A DNA stretch of 64,000 bases from Rhodeus uyekii (lineage: Eukaryota; Chordata; Actinopteri; Cypriniformes; Acheilognathidae): contig JAWRVZ010000057.1 of assembly GCA_037043235.1 (NCBI GenBank), positions 3,650,001 to 3,714,000 on the forward strand, written 5' to 3'. Below, piece by piece: positions 60,389-64,000 of this stretch. The notes beneath the pieces are model-generated. The model searched no databases. It saw only the letters and a list, made by a program, of their open reading frames with translations, and was not told the origin of the DNA. Within the stretch, counting starts at the first letter, position 1; every line of letters starts with the position of its first letter. A program made the translations under genes and the position numbers.

Positions 60389-60812
60389 TCATCCACAGTT
60401 GCAGCAGGCGGATTTTTTAGTCTCAGGTGTCTTTTTTTTAATGGGGGCCCCAATGCTTAAGCCATGCCAATCATCTCGGGTGGGTATTTTGCCCTTCTGG
60501 AAGAGGTTATATATCTCTCTGGTCAAGGTCTCGAACGATTCGCTGACGTTAATATTCTCCTTACTCGACACCTCAAGATAAGCAATCATGTTGAGTTTTT
60601 TAGCCAGCGCTTCTCCTTCACTCTTCCTGACCTGTCGTCCCACAGCCAGGTCACACTTGTGACCCACAAGCAAGAAGAACATGGGGTTTGGTTTCACGTA
60701 GTCCAGGACTTCCTGATGCCAGCTGCACACGCGATCAAACGTCTGTCGCTGTGAGACATCAAACATCAGAATGCAGCCCGCAGAATTCCTCATGTAAGAC
60801 TTACAGATGGAC
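60389..60812 (-). CDS. Rab39/Rab42-like small GTPase, last exon
   Basis: The acceptor CCCTGCAG abuts 60812; the stop is at 60389-60391. The exon gives about 141 residues: SICKSYMRNSAGCILMFDVS, the guanine-binding motif VGHKCDL (NKxD position), the SSKE motif (SAK position), and a C-terminal CCNCG for prenylation. VGHKCDL and EEVLDYVKP-like spacing fit Rab39/Rab42 rather than other Rabs. The G1 P-loop and switch regions belong to an upstream exon that is not visible up to 64000, so intron 1 is over 3 kb. The product would act in vesicle or autophagy-lysosome traffic, by analogy with Rab39. Which of the two it is cannot be settled here. Confidence 0.88.
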
Positions 60813-61443
60813 CTGCAGGGAAAATGGTCAAAGTCATGTATTTTGTCGTTTTAGATGAGCAACTCTTAAGATGTATGGAAGACCAGGACCAGTTGTAAGT
60901 AAGTTCACACTTAAACTTCAGAGAATAGCTTTCAGGGTGAGTTCATTTTCTTTAAAAGTCAGTTTCAAACTTTATTTATTATAACATTTTCACAGATATT
61001 GGTAGAGATAGAGATAGAGAGAAAAAATGTAACCATGGAAAGTCTGACTTCTGAAGTAATGGTCAAAAAATTGTGGTTTTTAATGAAACATTTAAACTAA
61101 ATATGAAAAAAGAAGAAACAAATCAGTTCATCACAAAACTTGGCAACACTTAAAAACAGTGATAGTGTTTTCTCTCTGATAAAATATGACAACAGACATG
61201 CTAGAGGTATTTTTTTCTTCCTCTGTGAATAAATAAAAAATATAATATAATACAACTTTATAATAAAATAAAATGAATGAATCTTGAAGTTTTTATTTTA
61301 TTTTTTTAAAGGAAACCGTTAAAGATGAAAGTATCAAAAAAATTATGGCCAATAGTAAATATAAAAGTGACTACATTACATTAAATATACTGACAACATT
61401 TAAAACGTATGTAACAGCTTGTCCAACCTGACATTTATAATAA
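60813..61443. other. Rab intron, non-coding
   Basis: AT-rich; nothing recognisable. Confidence 0.45.
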
Positions 61444-63080
61444 GGTCAGGTTCATGTGTTTCGATTTAGTTCAGTTCTGTCTCCCTGTCATAAGATCAGA
61501 TTAGTTTGTTCCCTCAGCTGCTGATTCTGTTCACCTGTTAATTATCTCATTATTTGTGCTTGTTTGTTTATTTAAGCCCTGCATGTCATGAGTATTTATT
61601 GTTATTCTGGTTGTGTTTGCTCCCCCTGTGCATTCTGTGTTGGACTTTTGGATTAAAAGACAGTTTGAGTCAGTTATTTGTCTTTGTGCATTTACCCGAA
61701 GCAACCAATTGTCAACACTGAACAAAAACAGTTTTTTTTGTTGTTGCATGTTTTCTCCCCTTTTTGTTTGTTCCCCATGGACCTGCCAGCTCTCCATCTT
61801 CTCTACCTGGAGCAGGGAGACGACCACTGCAACGCCACACCTGGGACTCGCTACCCAGACCGCTTGCTCTGTCTTTTTCTACACCAGCCTTAGTGAGCTG
61901 TCTAAGTCACGCCTTGTGAGTTAGTTATTAAAAGACAGCTTTCACCGTCTGTGTTTCAATGCTTTCGTGGAGTTTATGCTGGTGAACAACAAATCGTTGT
62001 TCACCGTTAGCCCGGCGCAGGATGACACCAGCCCCACTCCAGATCCAGATTCTAGTCAGCCCATCCATGTGAGCTCCATGGAGGATTCGGTGGAGCCCCC
62101 TGCAGACTGGAGGTCTGCCTGCCGCAATGAACGAGCCCTAGCCTGTAAGCAGGATGGAAACGGATATCATGGAGCCTGAGCCACACAGACCGTCTGACCA
62201 GGAGCGTGAACCAGCAATACCATGCCAAGGGACTACTTATGGAGCTCAAGGGCATGAGGGGTAGCCTTACCCACAATCCAGCTGTGGATGAGTATTGTGT
62301 GGCATTTAGAAACTATAATTCCCCTGTCATCATTGATCCTGCCTAGCTCAGAATTTCCTGTTTCCCCACTGGCCCCACCCAGCTCAGAGTTTTATGCTAG
62401 TTTTATTTACTGGTTCCCGCCCAGCCACCTTCTCCCACCTCTTCTTTCCGAATCAGCCAGTTCCTCAGCCCCGCCTCCACTGTTTCCCTTCAGGCCCTTG
62501 ACATCTCCTCTTTTGAGAATGAGAATCTATCTCAGATCTGATCTACCACCAGCTCTGCTCAGTCAAGAGGATCCTCTGGCTTTGCCTCCAGCCTCTGAAC
62601 GCATCGCTCCACCTCGGCATGTTGACCTATTGGCTCTGCCTTGTCTCAAGCCTCCCTTGTCTCCACCAGAAATCATTGTCCCTGCAACTGCACTGGGCTC
62701 CCTCGTCCCTCCGGCTCCACCTTGGTCAGATGTCGTCCTGTCTGCGCCTTCTGCTCCGTCTTGGTCCTTAGTCCCACCGACTCCGCCTCAATCATCTGGC
62801 TTCCTGGCTCCACCTCGGATTCTCTTTGTTGGAGCTCCACCTTGGTCTTCTGAGCCATCATGTGTCGCGTGGGAGCATTGGCTCCCCATCTCCTTATCCT
62901 CCTGGTTTTGATAGCCAAATCTCCACCATGGCTCCTTTCTCCATCAACTCCACGGTGGCCGTCACCGTGCCTCACACCCTCCACTTCCCCATGGACTGCT
63001 GGGGTTAGGGGGGCGTACTGCCAGGTTCATGGTTTTGTTCAGTGTGTTTTGATATAATTCAGTTCTGTCTTCTTATTTTA
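61444..63080 (+). mobile_element. Non-autonomous LTR retroelement with a proline-rich pseudo-reading frame
   Basis: A 5' LTR-like start near 61444 (GTCAGGTTCATGTGTTTCGA) matches the sequence after a purine/G-rich tract at 63001-63013, where a 3' LTR starts (TGCCAGGTTCATGGTTTTGT at 63019). The 3' LTR breaks off after about 60 bases. Between them, frames such as 61967-62179 and 62288-62911 are rich in Pro, Ser and Ala with no reverse transcriptase, protease or integrase. It lies in the Rab intron, opposite to the gene. Confidence 0.6.
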
Positions 63081-64000
63081 TTTAAATATCAAACTTAAGA
63101 ACAGTTTACCTTTATCTTCAATTTCAAAACATGTGTTTCCTTCTGGAGCATCAGTGAATGTTTGAACCTTTTTAATAGTTGTATTTGTTCCTCAATTGTC
63201 CTCAGTGTGAAAAGATGGATGTCAAAAACAGAGTCACTGCTTGTAAGGGTTTAAATATGCAAAAGATTCTGGAAAGCTGAAGAACTTTCAGGACCTGAAG
63301 GATTTTTCTGAAGTACATTGGGCAGTTTAACTGCTCAGAACAAACAAGAAAAAAAAAGTCATGAATCATCCAGGTAACGACACAACAGTTAAGGCTCTAT
63401 AAACTTTTCAACTGGGTCATTTTTATAAATTCATCTAAAAAACGTACTCAGTACAGTACTAAATAACAAATAACATGCATTTTGTATGATCCCTCTTCTT
63501 TTTTTTTTTTAAGTTATTTACAATTTTACAGATTCTGCAGGGGGTATGTGAACTTTGTGTGTTTTTGAGCACAACTGTGTAGTTGAAATGGATCTTCGAA
63601 AATCAGCAGCAAAGATGTTGGTTAATAAACTACGTTTGTTATTTAACATTTAATTATTTCAGGTTTGCATTTCACTGTTTTTAATCATATTGAGGAATAC
63701 GTCATCTGTTTTTGTGCAAGTGAGATGTAAATGCATGTTCATGTTTAGTCTACAACTACACAACCATCATGTTTACACTGCACACAACGTTTCTGCACTC
63801 AAGCACATTGGGACAAGAATGCTTTCAAACAATAAATTGGAATAAAGTCATTTGCGTTACAAATTTAAATAAGTAGCACAAATATTTTGTTGTAAATTTA
63901 AAAGTAATGAGTTACTTTACTAGTTACTTGAAGTTGTAATGTGATTTCCCCAAATCTTGTCCAGAGACCACAGTTCATACTTTAATTTCTAATGTACCTT
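63081..64000. other. Rab intron, right end of window
   Basis: AT-rich DNA, no exon or complete repeat seen. The first Rab exon must lie beyond this or is unrecognised. Confidence 0.4.

Overview
The window is vertebrate nuclear DNA, almost certainly from a cyprinid-type teleost. Its genes have long introns with GT-AG junctions, CA/TA microsatellites are abundant, and most of the DNA between exons is transposon debris of families common in carp and zebrafish relatives: Tc1, hAT, pogo/Tigger-like MITEs, an L2 LINE, a DIRS element, Ty3-like LTRs and tRNA-like SINEs. No prokaryotic features, rRNA genes or CRISPR arrays are present.

Four host genes are supported. (1) The 3' end of a C8orf74 homologue (+): exons 798-1195 and 3412-3597; earlier exons lie before the window. 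(2) A complete L-threonine 3-dehydrogenase gene, tdh (-), 7407-15220: eight coding exons whose phases all agree and give 365 residues, with a possible untranslated first exon near 16376. (3) A complete xkr6 gene (+): exons 26191-26804, 40455-40651 and 42220-43154, giving 581 residues. (4) The last exon of a Rab39/Rab42-like small GTPase (-), 60389-60812, whose 5' part is not seen in the window. In human, C8orf74, XKR6 and TDH all lie in 8p23.1, so the first three genes form a conserved synteny block. They have no evident shared pathway: tdh is mitochondrial threonine catabolism, xkr6 a membrane protein of the XK/scramblase family, and the Rab a membrane-traffic GTPase.

Layout: 1-3.6 kb C8orf74 end with repeats; 4.2-6.6 kb nested hAT elements; 7.4-16.5 kb tdh, with a Tc1-like transposon in its last intron and a pogo-like element in another intron; 16.8-22 kb a pogo-like element, then a solo LTR split by an L2 LINE, then retroelement remnants; 22-26 kb microsatellite-rich; 26.2-43.2 kb xkr6, whose 13.65-kb first intron holds a 2.3-kb minisatellite of 51-bp units and two MITEs; 43.2-60.3 kb xkr6 downstream DNA with MITEs, a DIRS element (about 52-54.35 kb) and another composite pogo/hAT element; 60.4-64 kb the Rab exon and a non-autonomous LTR element.

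No new defence or metabolic system was found. The most informative signals are nested insertions whose target-site duplications can be read directly, a DD37E Tc1 transposase broken only by two TGA codons, the reading-frame-preserving minisatellite, and a dead tandem copy of part of a C8orf74 exon.
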